Shown: piece by piece, positions 9,288-17,540 of the stretch
How positions within the stretch are numbered: position 1 is the stretch's first letter
Layout of the letters: every line of letters starts with the position of its first letter
Translations under genes and position numbers: made by a program
Assembly: GCF_031846515.1 (NCBI RefSeq)
Contig: NZ_JAVRHO010000007.1
Location: forward strand, 62,001 to 126,000
DNA: 64,000 nucleotides
Origin: Autumnicola lenta
GTDB lineage: Bacteria > Bacteroidota > Bacteroidia > Flavobacteriales > Flavobacteriaceae
Direction: 5' to 3'
Notes under the pieces: generated by a model
Seen by the model: the letters and a program-made list of their open reading frames with translations, nothing else
The model's database searches: none
What the model was told of the DNA's origin: nothing

Positions 9288-10229
9288 TCATTTAGAATAA
9301 CTCCTCAGGGTTTCTCTTACTGGCCTGAACTGAATTCCTAAATCCGTTTTTGCGAGATCGTTTTTATAAACGACTTGTGCTTTTTCTTTGGGTTCTTTAT
9401 GATTCAACATTTGGTGAATATCCCATACTTTATAGGTTTCACTCGTTAAAAGGTAATCTTTGCAGTGTAACCCCTTTTTCGTGGCCGCCTGGTATGTGGC
9501 ATTAGCCACGTCTTCAACATCTACCACGGCAAAAGGAACATTATTATCGTAGAGTGTTTGAATAAAATCATCTGGCGCTAATTTGTTTTTTATAAGAAAC
9601 TGCAAGCCGGTAGAGGTGGAGTCTTCTCTATTAGACAAAGATTTGCCCATTACCATTACGGGGGAAACAGAACAAATTTCAAATCTAAGTTCTGGGTTAT
9701 CTGCGATGAATTTCTCAACGACCTGGTTGGCAATAAATTTGGCTTGAGAGTATGGATGGCTATCTTCACTAGTGTACCTGTCCTCTTTTTCATCAAAAGT
9801 ATCGGAAAAGCTTTTGCCACCCGCCGGCATAGGGAAATTGGTATTCCAGGCTGCAACAGATGCAATAAAAACTACTTTTTCAATATTCGAAACTTCGCTT
9901 ATTGCTTCAAGAAAATTTTGGGTTCCTTTTATAGTAGGATCAAAAAGTTCAGTTTGCGGGTCTTTCACATCCAGTTGAAAGGGGGTGCCACTGTGAATTA
10001 CGATCTCGCAATCTTTTATAAAATCTTTTAATGTATCCAGATCCTCCAACTTAAAGGCCCGGATGTTGAGGTTTTCTGAATTTTGAAGATCAAAAAGATG
10101 CTGATATTTTTCGCTCTTATGGATACTGGTAACCGAGACTTTTACCTCGTAACCTTCTTCCAAAAATTTCCTGGTTATGTAGCTTCCAATAAAGCCCGAA
10201 CCGCCTATAATTCCTACTGTCTTCATCAT
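9288..10229 (-). CDS. NAD(P)-dependent epimerase/dehydratase (extended SDR, dihydroflavonol-reductase-like)
   Basis: A 313-residue cytoplasmic extended short-chain dehydrogenase. The nucleotide-binding motif GIIGGSGFIGSYITRKF sits at residues 6-22. Segments ENLNIRAFKLEDLDTL and IVIHSGTPF follow the usual extended-SDR order. The catalytic Tyr and Lys are in HPYSQAKFIAN (YxxxK), and VVFIASVAAW holds the upstream Ser region. The substrate is unknown; the closest general pattern is reductases of the dihydroflavonol-4-reductase or cinnamoyl-CoA-reductase type, which reduce ketones or aldehydes. Either of two adjacent ATG codons can be the start. It is the only clear redox enzyme inside the seven-gene operon and suggests that the operon handles a small carbonyl compound. 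Confidence 0.88.
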   Translation of the reverse strand: MMKTVGIIGGSGFIGSYITRKFLEEGYEVKVSVTSIHKSEKYQHLFDLQNSENLNIRAFKLEDLDTLKDFIKDCEIVIHSGTPFQLDVKDPQTELFDPTIKGTQNFLEAISEVSNIEKVVFIASVAAWNTNFPMPAGGKSFSDTFDEKEDRYTSEDSHPYSQAKFIANQVVEKFIADNPELRFEICSVSPVMVMGKSLSNREDSTSTGLQFLIKNKLAPDDFIQTLYDNNVPFAVVDVEDVANATYQAATKKGLHCKDYLLTSETYKVWDIHQMLNHKEPKEKAQVVYKNDLAKTDLGIQFRPVRETLRSYSK

Positions 10230-10263
10230 CTCCGCTTTTAGTTAGTAATAGTATAATAACAGC

Positions 10264-10788
10264 TTAATTCTCGGGTATTTCTTCTGAAGAGCTTATTTCA
10301 TCAATCTTAGCCTCCTGAATATCTTTTGTCAATTCCGAAACATCCCAGTAACCAAATTCCCGCACTATTTTCTCGTTAACAAATTGTGTGGTGATATGAG
10401 TAGGAATGGTATAAACTTTATTATTTGCTTTGTAAGTGCCTTTCCATATTCCCCAAAAATTTACCCAGGTTTCGCCCTTATCGTTAACCACCATCTCATA
10501 CTCAGATTGAGTAACTGCAAAATCCCAGTTTGAAAACTGGCTCGCATCTTCTTTTTTTTGTGCTAAAAATTGCTTTAAGTTTTTAGCATCTTTTTCCATC
10601 ACGTTGTTAATTATTTTAGCGGAATCGGCATAATGTGTTTCCATAGTTTTCCAATCCCTTTCTTCATAGGCTTCCAATACCTCCTTGTAAATTTCTATTT
10701 CTGGTGATTGCTGAGTGTAGAGTTTGCTTTGTTGATTGCAGGCTATAAATATGACTACTGCGAGCCCCAATGATGCTAATTCCTTCAT
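10264..10788 (-). CDS. NTF2-like lipoprotein
   Basis: 174 residues. The N-terminus LGLAVVIFIACNQQ is a lipoprotein signal with the lipid-anchored Cys at residue 17. The rest follows a SnoaL/DUF4440-like NTF2 fold: EIYKEVLEAYEERDWKTMET with HYADSAKIINNVMEKDAKNL, then long strands with WDFAVTQSEYEMVVNDKGET and WVNFWGIWKG. The tail is Glu/Ser-rich. It probably sits in the periplasmic face of a membrane. Third gene of the operon; the upstream gene ends 16 bp away, so they are surely co-transcribed. No ligand can be inferred. Confidence 0.8.
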   Translation of the reverse strand: MKELASLGLAVVIFIACNQQSKLYTQQSPEIEIYKEVLEAYEERDWKTMETHYADSAKIINNVMEKDAKNLKQFLAQKKEDASQFSNWDFAVTQSEYEMVVNDKGETWVNFWGIWKGTYKANNKVYTIPTHITTQFVNEKIVREFGYWDVSELTKDIQEAKIDEISSSEEIPEN

Positions 10789-10804
10789 GAGTGTATGTTT
10801 TTCG

Positions 10805-11215
10805 TTATTCCAGAAATCCTATTACTTTTCCATCTTTTAAAGACCAGTAATGTTTGAATCTCGTGGAGACATATTCACATTCTGTTGATTTGCGCCCATT
10901 TACTATGCCAGTAACTATTATCTTATTGTTACCTGATAGCTGGAAACTGAGATTTTTGAATAGGATGCTCTGCCATTCATTTTTTATAATTGCTCTTAGA
11001 GAAATGGAGTGGTTAGTTGATTTTGTATCTTCGATTTTATCCCAATTTTTGTGGTTTGTTAAGGCCGCAATCTCATTTGAAGTCACATTCTTATTCTGCA
11101 AAACCTCATATACCTGTTTTACAATAACCTGATCACTTTTGTCCTGACCACGCAGGTAGTTTGAAGAAACTAGTATAGTAAATAAAGGGATACAATAAAG
11201 GAGTAAGCTTTTCAT
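10805..11215 (-). CDS. Small exported NTF2-like protein
   Basis: 136 residues with a signal peptide ending at YLRGQ. The mature part is weakly NTF2-like: QVYEVLQNKNVTSNEIAAL (helical), strands FQLSGNNKIIVTGIVNGRK, and a typical SnoaL ending STRFKHYWSLKDGKVIGFLE. There is no obvious catalytic residue set. Second gene of the operon, 10 bp from the first gene. With the neighbours it makes three NTF2-fold exported proteins in one transcript, which is unusual. Confidence 0.7.
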   Translation of the reverse strand: MKSLLLYCIPLFTILVSSNYLRGQDKSDQVIVKQVYEVLQNKNVTSNEIAALTNHKNWDKIEDTKSTNHSISLRAIIKNEWQSILFKNLSFQLSGNNKIIVTGIVNGRKSTECEYVSTRFKHYWSLKDGKVIGFLE

Positions 11216-11225
11216 AGGTGCTGAT

Positions 11226-11987
11226 TTAATTAGCGGTATAAGCTAAATCTGGGCGCATACGGCCAGTTTTAGATTCATATTTATGAACGTATAGCATCAT
11301 TTCATCAAATAATTTTTCACCTTCTTCTCCTAAAATTTCGTCTGTTTCTTTAGATGTTTTTGCGTATGATTGTGCATCTTTTGCTGAAATTACTACGAGA
11401 AAATAATCTCCTGAACTTCCAAAACCATTGCGATAGATCCTGAAGTTTTGTTTAGCAGCTTTTTTTTCGTAGAGGGTTTTAACTTCCATCATTTTAGTTC
11501 GAAGACTAGACACATTTTGTGGTGCAACGTGAAAGAAATGCCACTTCCTGTAATCTTCTCCCACAGTATTTGTGGTAACACCATCAGGCATATATGACAT
11601 ATCCTCTATCAAATGCACTATATAATCGCGATGGATATCATAGCATTTATCAAATCGACTAAACATCGCTTTGAAGTTTTCTTCTCCCATTTTTTCAGCT
11701 AAAGGAGCCATAGGATTTTTGTCAAAATCGGCCATACTATTAATGGGAGCAATAGTTAAATAGGTTCCTCCCTCAATACGCGCTGTAGCCCAGTCTGCAT
11801 CTTTAAGATCGTGTTCCTTACAGGCATTAATAAAATCTTTGGTGACGGCTTCATACTCTTTTAACATAGAAGGTTTTACCTGATCTTCATGTATCCAAAA
11901 AGCCTGATTAGTGTTTTGACAAAAGAGATTGGCAGTCTGCAATATGGTAACTGTAATAAGAACTGCAAAGAGATTGACATTTTTCAT
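11226..11987 (-). CDS. Exported protein of unknown function, first gene of the operon
   Basis: 253 residues with signal peptide (VLITVTILQTANLFCQ). The mature part has two alpha/beta units rich in Lys, Asp and aromatic residues (AFWIHEDQVKPSMLKEYEAV; WHFFHVAPQNVSSLRTKMME), similar in layout to dimeric alpha-beta barrel (ABM/EthD-like) domains and to the protein at 8476-9258. I cannot name a family. It is promoter-proximal: the 118-bp gap to the response regulator gene carries short direct repeats that could be an operator. Confidence 0.75.
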   Translation of the reverse strand: MKNVNLFAVLITVTILQTANLFCQNTNQAFWIHEDQVKPSMLKEYEAVTKDFINACKEHDLKDADWATARIEGGTYLTIAPINSMADFDKNPMAPLAEKMGEENFKAMFSRFDKCYDIHRDYIVHLIEDMSYMPDGVTTNTVGEDYRKWHFFHVAPQNVSSLRTKMMEVKTLYEKKAAKQNFRIYRNGFGSSGDYFLVVISAKDAQSYAKTSKETDEILGEEGEKLFDEMMLYVHKYESKTGRMRPDLAYTAN

Positions 11988-12051
11988 AATTTCCTGATTT
12001 AAAATTATTTACAAAATCAATTTACTTCAGTAAAAAATTAGATACAAGCGT

Positions 12052-12083
12052 GTTAGGATGAATGACCTAAAATCATGTCCTAA
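12052..12083. promoter_or_regulatory. Repeat cluster upstream of the NTF2/SDR operon
   Basis: In the gap between the operon start (11987) and the LytTR gene end (12106) lie ATGACCTAA at 12062-12070 and ATGTCCTAA at 12075-12083, 13 bp apart start to start, plus the inverted half GTTAGGATG at 12052-12060. These may form the operator of the operon. Which regulator binds is unknown; the adjacent LytTR protein is the first candidate. Confidence 0.35.
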
Positions 12084-12105
12084 ACGACATTATCTTTATC
12101 TAAGA

Positions 12106-12867
12106 CTAAATGGTCTGCAATTTTTTTAACAGTTCTGGTCGCATACCTTTGGCCATTGGAATGGCTTTTTTAGCAATAACCACGTGAGTGCCTGCTATTT
12201 CGTCTATTCTTGAGAGGTTTATGATGTAAGATCTATGGATCCTGAAGAAATGCCTTTGAGGCAGTTTTTTATCCATATCCTTAAGAGTTGTAACCAATAA
12301 GTATTCTTTTTCGGTACAAAATATCCGGCAGTAATTACGATCGGCCTCTATATATCTAATGGCTTTAATATCTACCTTCACCATCGTTTCCTGGTGGCGT
12401 ATAAAAAGGAATTCCTTTAAGACAAAAGTTGAGTTTTCTATTTTAGATTTTTTAGGCGTAGTAGTATCTTTTAGCTGGTTTATGGTAAGCTCAATACTGC
12501 GTTGTAAATCCAGCTTCTTAAATGGTTTTGAAATAAAGGCGAAAGGATTGGTAGTTTTAGCGCGGTTAAAATGAACCTCGTCGGCATTAGCGGTGAGATA
12601 AATAATTGCTAATTCATCATGGAACTCCCTCATTCTTTGTGCGGTTTCTATTCCGTCTAGCTTACCTTTAAGCTGAATATCTATAAGAACAATATCCGGA
12701 AGGTTGTCTCTAAGATGGTTTAAGGCGTCTTCCCCCCTTGGAACAACACCTGACACTTCATAGCCCATTTCAGTAATCTGAAGAGAAATATTTGCGGCAA
12801 TGATCATTTCGTCCTCAACAATTAATATTTTTACTGGTCGAATCATTGCGTTTTTTTCTAATGGCAT
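12106..12867 (-). CDS. LytTR-family response regulator
   Basis: A 253-residue two-component regulator. The receiver domain is at 12-132 with acidic pair EDE at 18-20, phospho-acceptor Asp63 (IVLIDIQL), Thr92 and Lys114 (ISKPFKK). The LytTR DNA-binding domain is at about 150-253 (VDIKAIRYIEADRNYCRIFC, FFRIHRSYIINLSRID). Met8 (MIRPVKI) is an equally possible start. The gene lies on the minus strand directly upstream of the NTF2/SDR operon, with a 118-bp gap. HisKA_2 kinases with TPR sensors and LytTR regulators commonly pair in Bacteroidota, so the kinase at 5134-7095 is the likely partner. Confidence 0.93.
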   Translation of the reverse strand: MPLEKNAMIRPVKILIVEDEMIIAANISLQITEMGYEVSGVVPRGEDALNHLRDNLPDIVLIDIQLKGKLDGIETAQRMREFHDELAIIYLTANADEVHFNRAKTTNPFAFISKPFKKLDLQRSIELTINQLKDTTTPKKSKIENSTFVLKEFLFIRHQETMVKVDIKAIRYIEADRNYCRIFCTEKEYLLVTTLKDMDKKLPQRHFFRIHRSYIINLSRIDEIAGTHVVIAKKAIPMAKGMRPELLKKLQTI

Positions 12868-13152
12868 AACAGGATTATGAAGAAATTTTTCTCCATAAGA
12901 TGATAGACAATTCTTCCGATTTATATTTGGGAAAATCTACAGCTATAGGTTAATACATTATTTAGAGGTGGGAGCTTATCCAGATCCTTTATCAAATAGC
13001 TTTTAATTTTAGATTTGAATATTCCAATTTAGTGAAAATTCCTGGCAATAAAGTATTTAAACAAAAAAGCAAAGGGAAATTGTCGAAATGAGGTACGATC
13101 TAATTATTACATTAAAGATTTTTTCAACTATGATCCTTATTCTAAAGTAGTT
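12868..13152. other. Intergenic region without recognised features
   Basis: A 285-bp AT-rich stretch upstream of the LytTR gene and of the umuC remnant. I see no gene and no strong repeat; it should hold the promoter of the response regulator. Confidence 0.4.
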
Positions 13153-13816
13153 GATGTTTATTTACAGTTCGTAGAGCTACATGATGAGTATGTTCGGAAA
13201 GAATTTTCAGTATTCAGGTTATATTTAAAAAGAGATCTACCCGGCCTCTCCACCTTGTCTTTAGAAGCTACTGCTATTAAAAAAGATTTTGCTGTCACCA
13301 TAGCTTTTGAAAGTATGTACAGCGATTATGCCGGACTTAAAGAAAGAGTATCCATATACGCCATTAAAATTGGAGAAAAACTAAGGAGACAGGACAGCAA
13401 TTGTTACTTGCTCCAAATTTTCTTACTTACGAATCCGTTTAAAAATGATCTAAAGCAGTATCGGGAAAGTATAAGTGTTTATACTCCTTTTCAACTAACT
13501 CGAGCATTACACTAGTCAAATCGGCTTTGACTGGTCTCCAGATGATCTTTAAAGAAGGTTATCAGTATAAGAAGGCCGGGATCATTGCCATGAAACTTAC
13601 TCCTGCCAAACAAAAACAGTTGAAATTATTCTCAGAAGAAAATCCTAAGCAAGAACAATTGATGAAGGTGATAGATCAATTAAACTTCAGGGAAAATGGA
13701 AAAATGAAATTTGGTGGGCAGGATCTTGGACGTACCTGAAGATTAAGCAGGAGAGACTGTCCAATAAGTATTCTACTCGGCTAAATGAATTGATTCTGAA
13801 AAATTGTAATATATAA
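13153..13816 (+). pseudogene. umuC: Remnant of umuC (DNA polymerase V catalytic subunit, C-terminal part)
   Basis: Three consecutive frames on the plus strand give the C-terminal half of a Y-family polymerase of the UmuC type. Frame 1 reads LPGLSTLSLEATAIKKDF, GLKERVSIYAIKIGEKLRRQ, then NPFKNDLKQYRESISVYTPF. After a stop, frame 2 reads FKEGYQYKKAGIIAMKLTP, KLFSEENPKQEQLMKVIDQL, then GQDLGRT. A one-base loss at about 13737 shifts to frame 3, KIKQERLSNKYSTRLNELI. The N-terminal catalytic palm and umuD are missing. It lies just outside the left end of the integrated element, which suggests that the tmRNA downstream region has had earlier rearrangements. Confidence 0.8.
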
Positions 13817-13849
13817 TTATTGGAGTTGAATTGTCACCTAAAAATAAAA

Positions 13850-13878
13850 AGCCCCGTAATCACAGGTGATTCGGGGCT
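13850..13878 (-). terminator. Displaced ancestral tmRNA terminator
   Basis: The hairpin AGCCCCG/CGGGGCT with inner AATCAC/GTGATT (one bulged base) is followed on the minus strand by a T-rich tract (13849 down to 13841). It sits directly after the left copy of the ssrA 3' end (attL). Before integration it would have followed tmRNA by a few bases. It also can stop transcription from the island toward the umuC remnant. Confidence 0.8.
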
Positions 13879-13882
13879 ATAG

Positions 13883-13896
13883 AGTGGAGTCGGAGG
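13883..13896. repeat. attL, 14-bp core repeat
   Basis: AGTGGAGTCGGAGG, identical to 34471-34484. After this copy the sequence no longer matches tmRNA (GCACCACAATGGTGC, itself a short palindrome), so it marks the chromosome-element junction opposite to intact ssrA. Confidence 0.85.
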
Positions 13897-14037
13897 CACC
13901 ACAATGGTGCAAAATAGCAGAAGTGGTAAATCCTTGTCTTTGTAGGCTAATATAAGCCTTTACCAATAAAAACAGTCTATTGAAGATTTATAAATGTTTT
14001 GTATAGATCTATTGAGTTTGTTTTTATTTGTGTCTAG

Positions 14038-14055
14038 CCGTACAAGTACCGTACA
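14038..14055. repeat. Left pair of CCGTACA repeats (probable integrase arm sites)
   Basis: CCGTACA at 14038-14044 and 14049-14055, period 11 bp. The same pair with the same period and orientation occurs at 34396-34413 near the other end. They lie just upstream of the integrase -7 box (TATATTTG at 14062-14069), so integrase bound here could also repress its own gene. Confidence 0.6.
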
Positions 14056-14061
14056 ATTAGT

Positions 14062-14069
14062 TATATTTG
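14062..14069 (+). promoter_or_regulatory. Bacteroidota -7 box of the integrase gene
   Basis: TATATTTG fits the TAnnTTTG consensus and lies 26 bp before the integrase ATG. No well-placed -33 TTG is evident because the CCGTACA repeats occupy that place. Confidence 0.5.
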
Positions 14070-14094
14070 TTTATTCAAATGTTTTACTACATCT

Positions 14095-15360
14095 ATGGCT
14101 ACCGTCAATTTTCTTTACAGATCAACTAAGCCTAAAGCAAACCTTAACCTTCGCCTTCTCTTCAGAGATCAAAATAAGGATTTCGTTTTAGGTGCTAAAA
14201 CTAAGGTTGAGGTTTCAAGAGATTACTGGAACAATTACCATACAAAGAGGAGGATCAAGGATGTTGATGTAAAAAACCTTCAGACAGAGGTTAACAATAC
14301 CTTAGCTGAATTGGAAAATTACCTACTGCGGAAATTTAAAACCACGCCTATAACAGCAATTAGTAAAACTTGGCTAAAAACAACTATAGATAATTTTTAC
14401 AATCCAGAAGAGAGCAAACCAGAAATACCAAAAGATCTTATTAATTATATCGATTACTATTTAGAGTACCGAAAGAATGAGATTAGCACTAGCAATAAAA
14501 AGAAGGTGAATGTCACAAAGAATAAGATGCTGAGGCTGCAAGAATATTTGGGTAAAACAATCCTGATTGAGGAAATCAATGAGGATTTTAAAAAAGCCTA
14601 CGTAGATTTCAGTAATGAAATAGATTATTCCCAGAACACTCAGCACCGAGAATTAGTTCTAATCAAAACTATCTGTTTTCATGCTCGTTATCTGGGTTTA
14701 AAGACGCACCATCAACTCGAAGGATTAAAACTACAAAGGGAAGAGGTTAAACATATCTATCTCAACCCTTCAGAAATAGAAAAGATAAAGAATCTCAACC
14801 TCCCGCACGATTATCTTCAAAATGCCCGTGATTGGCTAGTTATTAGCTGTTACACAGGACAAAGGATTAGCGACTTTATGCGCTTTACTCCTGATATGAT
14901 AAGAGTGGAGAATGAAAAATCTTTACTGGAGTTTAAGCAGCAGAAGACTAATAAATTAATGAGTATTCCCCTCTTAGAACAGGTTAAAAATGTTTTAGAT
15001 AGGCGAGGGGGGCAATTCCCCAGGGCGATATCAGAACAGCGTTACAACGATTATATTAAGCAAGTATGCGAATTAGCGGGATTAGATGAAGAGGTAGAAG
15101 GAAAAAGGCGGGTATGTATAGCCCCTGAAGGAGTAGAGCCCACTAAGAATGATTATAGAGATGTCTTAGACACCTTTAAAAAATGGGAATTAGTCACCTC
15201 TCATGTTGGCCGCAGGTCATTTGCGACAAATTATTACGGGAAAGTTCCCACTACTTACCTGATCAACATCACAGGCCACGGGAGTGAAAAAATGTTTTTG
15301 AGTTACATTAAGAAGAGCAATAAAGATTTAGCCCTTGACTCCTTCAATTATTTTGAATAA
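14095..15360 (+). CDS. Tyrosine recombinase (integrase) of the island
   Basis: A 421-residue site-specific recombinase that would insert and excise the element at the ssrA 3' end. The N-terminal arm-binding domain covers about 1-95 (NFLYRSTKPKANLNLRLLFR), a SAM-like core-binding domain about 112-215, and the catalytic domain 220-415. Catalytic residues visible: Arg257 (YTGQRISDF), Lys284 or Lys287, His370 and Arg373 (HVGRRSFATN), His395 (ITGHGS), and the nucleophile Tyr404 (MFLSYIKKS). It is complete and probably active. The stop overlaps the next start by one base (TAATG), so the following gene is translationally coupled. An alternative frame over its start is a shadow. Confidence 0.95.
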   Translation: MATVNFLYRSTKPKANLNLRLLFRDQNKDFVLGAKTKVEVSRDYWNNYHTKRRIKDVDVKNLQTEVNNTLAELENYLLRKFKTTPITAISKTWLKTTIDNFYNPEESKPEIPKDLINYIDYYLEYRKNEISTSNKKKVNVTKNKMLRLQEYLGKTILIEEINEDFKKAYVDFSNEIDYSQNTQHRELVLIKTICFHARYLGLKTHHQLEGLKLQREEVKHIYLNPSEIEKIKNLNLPHDYLQNARDWLVISCYTGQRISDFMRFTPDMIRVENEKSLLEFKQQKTNKLMSIPLLEQVKNVLDRRGGQFPRAISEQRYNDYIKQVCELAGLDEEVEGKRRVCIAPEGVEPTKNDYRDVLDTFKKWELVTSHVGRRSFATNYYGKVPTTYLINITGHGSEKMFLSYIKKSNKDLALDSFNYFE

Positions 15361-16781
15361 TGATGAACTATACTGAAATAGCTAAATTTCTCAATTTTGT
15401 ATTACAACTGAGTTTTAAAATAGCTACCAAAGACCATCCCTCTTCTCCTTGGCCAGACCAACAAATGGATTCTTTGAAGAATTATGATCTTAATCAGGTG
15501 TTGGTTGAGATACATAAGAATTATAAACAATCTTGGGCCGATGAGAGGATTTCAAACCAAATGAACAAAGATTATGAGAGATACCTTTCTATTCTAGAGC
15601 ATTACCTGAAAAAATTCCCCAAAAAAGAACAAAGAGCAGTACGTGTCAGGTATAACCAAATCAAGGGGTATTTAGATAATCCTACTTTTTTGGATCCCAC
15701 CATATTACATTCTATGTCTTCTCAGGGAGAAGAAGTTAACTTTATGGAAGATAGGGAGAAGGAGCCTGTACCTTTGATGGAACCTAATGCAGTTAGAAGT
15801 TCGGCAGATGTGGAGTTCACCACATCCCAAAGGATATTAAAAGAACTAAATATAATTGCATGGATTTTTGAAAGTCAAAAAATGAAAGCTTCACAAACCA
15901 TGAATTCCTTTCCTTTATTGCATAAAGATGGACGGTATAGTGGAGTGATAAAAATAGCGTCTTCTGAGCCGCTTTTCAATTTTCAGCACCATATCCAAAA
16001 ATATACTGAACGTTATGAAAAATTAAGAAATAATAATCTTTTAAAGAAAGAGCTCACCGAAATTAAAGTTAAAATGAGGAAAATTCTTTCATATTATCAT
16101 GAGGAGCTTTCCCCTGAATCGACCTGCTTCAAGAATTTTAAAATTAACATTCCCGAAGTTCTCAATGAACAAAAGAAATATTGGACCCATCATACATTGT
16201 TAATTGTTGTGGACTCAATGGAACCAGATTATATTAATTTTGGCGAAGAATTTCAAGAGGCTTCAGAGTTTAATTATTTTACGTCTAATATTGAACTATC
16301 TCAGTATTGTGAAAAGCTGTTAGATTTTATACGGAAAATTACTACTCCCTTTGGCGAAAGAGGTCACGTAGGTACGGATAATAATGTTTTTTCCAGGGTT
16401 AGAATTGAAATGGAAAGGAATCGTCGTCTGGAGCAAAAAGAAAAGGAGAAAGAAACATCAACGGATTCTGGGAATAGTGACAATAATCCTTATCCCCAAG
16501 TATTCGTAGATATTAAAGCTTATAAAATCTTTGATCGTCTATACCAAAACAAAAAGGATAGTTCCACCCCCTTAGCAGAGTTCAGCTTTATTTACAGGAG
16601 AATGTGGAAAGACAACCTGCTCCAAGAATTTCAAAGACCCGAAGTCTTCAGAAAATGGTTAGCCGAAGAAAAAAATTATGCCCTTGTGTTGCCGAGTGCA
16701 ATTAAAAGGTTAGCGGAGATTGGATATCAACAGATAAAAGAAGAGGCATATCAAAGTGCTAAAGAACTTATAAAGCAGTAA
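15360..16781 (+). CDS. Integrase-coupled protein of unknown function
   Basis: 473 residues, coupled to the integrase by a one-base overlap. I do not recognise the family. It is hydrophilic and helical, without a signal peptide or membrane segment. Features: an N-terminal helix (EIAKFLNFVLQLSFKIATKD), a Lys/Arg-rich region around KYLSILEHYLKKFPKKEQ-like helices, and a charged linker near 355-375 (RLEQKEKEKETSTDSG) before a C-terminal domain of about 90 residues (KIFDRLYQNKKDSSTPLAEF, MWKDNLL). The position suggests a role with the integrase or in regulation of mobility (RteC-like proteins occupy similar positions in other Bacteroidota elements), but no direct similarity is claimed. Confidence 0.75.
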   Translation: MMNYTEIAKFLNFVLQLSFKIATKDHPSSPWPDQQMDSLKNYDLNQVLVEIHKNYKQSWADERISNQMNKDYERYLSILEHYLKKFPKKEQRAVRVRYNQIKGYLDNPTFLDPTILHSMSSQGEEVNFMEDREKEPVPLMEPNAVRSSADVEFTTSQRILKELNIIAWIFESQKMKASQTMNSFPLLHKDGRYSGVIKIASSEPLFNFQHHIQKYTERYEKLRNNNLLKKELTEIKVKMRKILSYYHEELSPESTCFKNFKINIPEVLNEQKKYWTHHTLLIVVDSMEPDYINFGEEFQEASEFNYFTSNIELSQYCEKLLDFIRKITTPFGERGHVGTDNNVFSRVRIEMERNRRLEQKEKEKETSTDSGNSDNNPYPQVFVDIKAYKIFDRLYQNKKDSSTPLAEFSFIYRRMWKDNLLQEFQRPEVFRKWLAEEKNYALVLPSAIKRLAEIGYQQIKEEAYQSAKELIKQ

Positions 16782-16804
16782 ACTTATTCCAAAAGAAAAA
16801 TACA

Positions 16805-16846
16805 TCGTGCCGTAAAAAGCACGAAATCGAGCCGTTCATGGCACGA
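16805..16846. promoter_or_regulatory. Inverted repeat upstream of the excisionase-like gene
   Basis: TCGTGCC at 16805-16811 and GGCACGA at 16840-16846 form an inverted repeat with a 28-bp spacer; a second GCACGA is at 16819-16824. It lies 43 bp before the HTH gene at 16889, in a 107-bp gap, and is a candidate operator or transcript hairpin. Confidence 0.45.
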
Positions 16847-16888
16847 ACTCTCCCGCAATTTTGGCTTATAATTTAAAACATAAGTCAA

Positions 16889-17173
16889 ATGGAAAATTCA
16901 ATTATTTTACAAGGTACAACAACAGACAAGTTGTTAGATCTATTCTCAGAGGAATTGGACCGCAAGTTTGAGGCTTTGGCTAAGAATCTAAGTCATCAAC
17001 AAGCTAAAGACGAACTTTTAACTCGTGAGCAAGCTTGCGACTTTCTGCGCATCAATTCATCAACCCTATGGTCATGGACTAATAAAGGAAAGGTGAAAGC
17101 GTATGGTATTGCTAACAGGCGGTACTACAAGAGAAGTGAATTATTGGAATGTTTAACTGAACTAAAAAAATAA
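16889..17173 (+). CDS. Excisionase-like helix-turn-helix protein
   Basis: 94 residues. The C-terminal half is a MerR/Xis-type winged HTH: LLTREQACDFLRINSSTLWS, WTNKGKVKAYGIANRRYYKR. The N-terminal part (about 1-45) is a short helical extension. Proteins of this type act as excisionases or as small transcription factors for mobile elements. Its place between the integrase operon and the replication genes, preceded by an inverted repeat, fits control of excision or of the downstream operon. A gap of 4 bp leads to the next gene. Confidence 0.85.
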   Translation: MENSIILQGTTTDKLLDLFSEELDRKFEALAKNLSHQQAKDELLTREQACDFLRINSSTLWSWTNKGKVKAYGIANRRYYKRSELLECLTELKK

Positions 17174-17177
17174 GGCT

Positions 17178-17540
17178 ATGAATACAGAGAGTAAACAAAG
17201 CCTTATAAAGTCTTTCGCAGGACAGGGGCAAGATAAGCATTTCGAAGCACAAATGGTAAAGGTTTTTAAAGCTTTTAAGGAGCAACCTTCCACTATGCTG
17301 ATGATCTCAAAGAAAACGGGCGTTTTAAGAGCTAACATCTGTCGTTACGTAGCAACATGGGAAAAAGCAGGTAGAATTGCAGAGGTGAAAACTGATCTCT
17401 GTAAGATTACCAAATTTCCCGCAGGATACTATACGACAGATCCAGAACTATTTCCAGAGTCTAACCAAGTAACCCTCTTTGAGGCTATGGATACTAAAAG
17501 AGAAATATCACCTAAAATAGAACGCAATGGCAGAGGGTAA
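17178..17540 (+). CDS. Small protein with winged-HTH-like pattern
   Basis: 120 residues, family not recognised by name. The segment MVKVFKAFKEQPSTMLMISK, KTGVLRANICRYVATWEKAG, RIAEVKTDLCKITKFPAGYY has the helix-turn-helix-wing pattern seen in small replication-region proteins of Bacteroidota phages. Its end overlaps the next gene by 14 bp, so it belongs to the replication operon (16889-20030). It may bind the element's origin or regulate the primase-helicase; this is inference. Confidence 0.75.
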   Translation: MNTESKQSLIKSFAGQGQDKHFEAQMVKVFKAFKEQPSTMLMISKKTGVLRANICRYVATWEKAGRIAEVKTDLCKITKFPAGYYTTDPELFPESNQVTLFEAMDTKREISPKIERNGRG

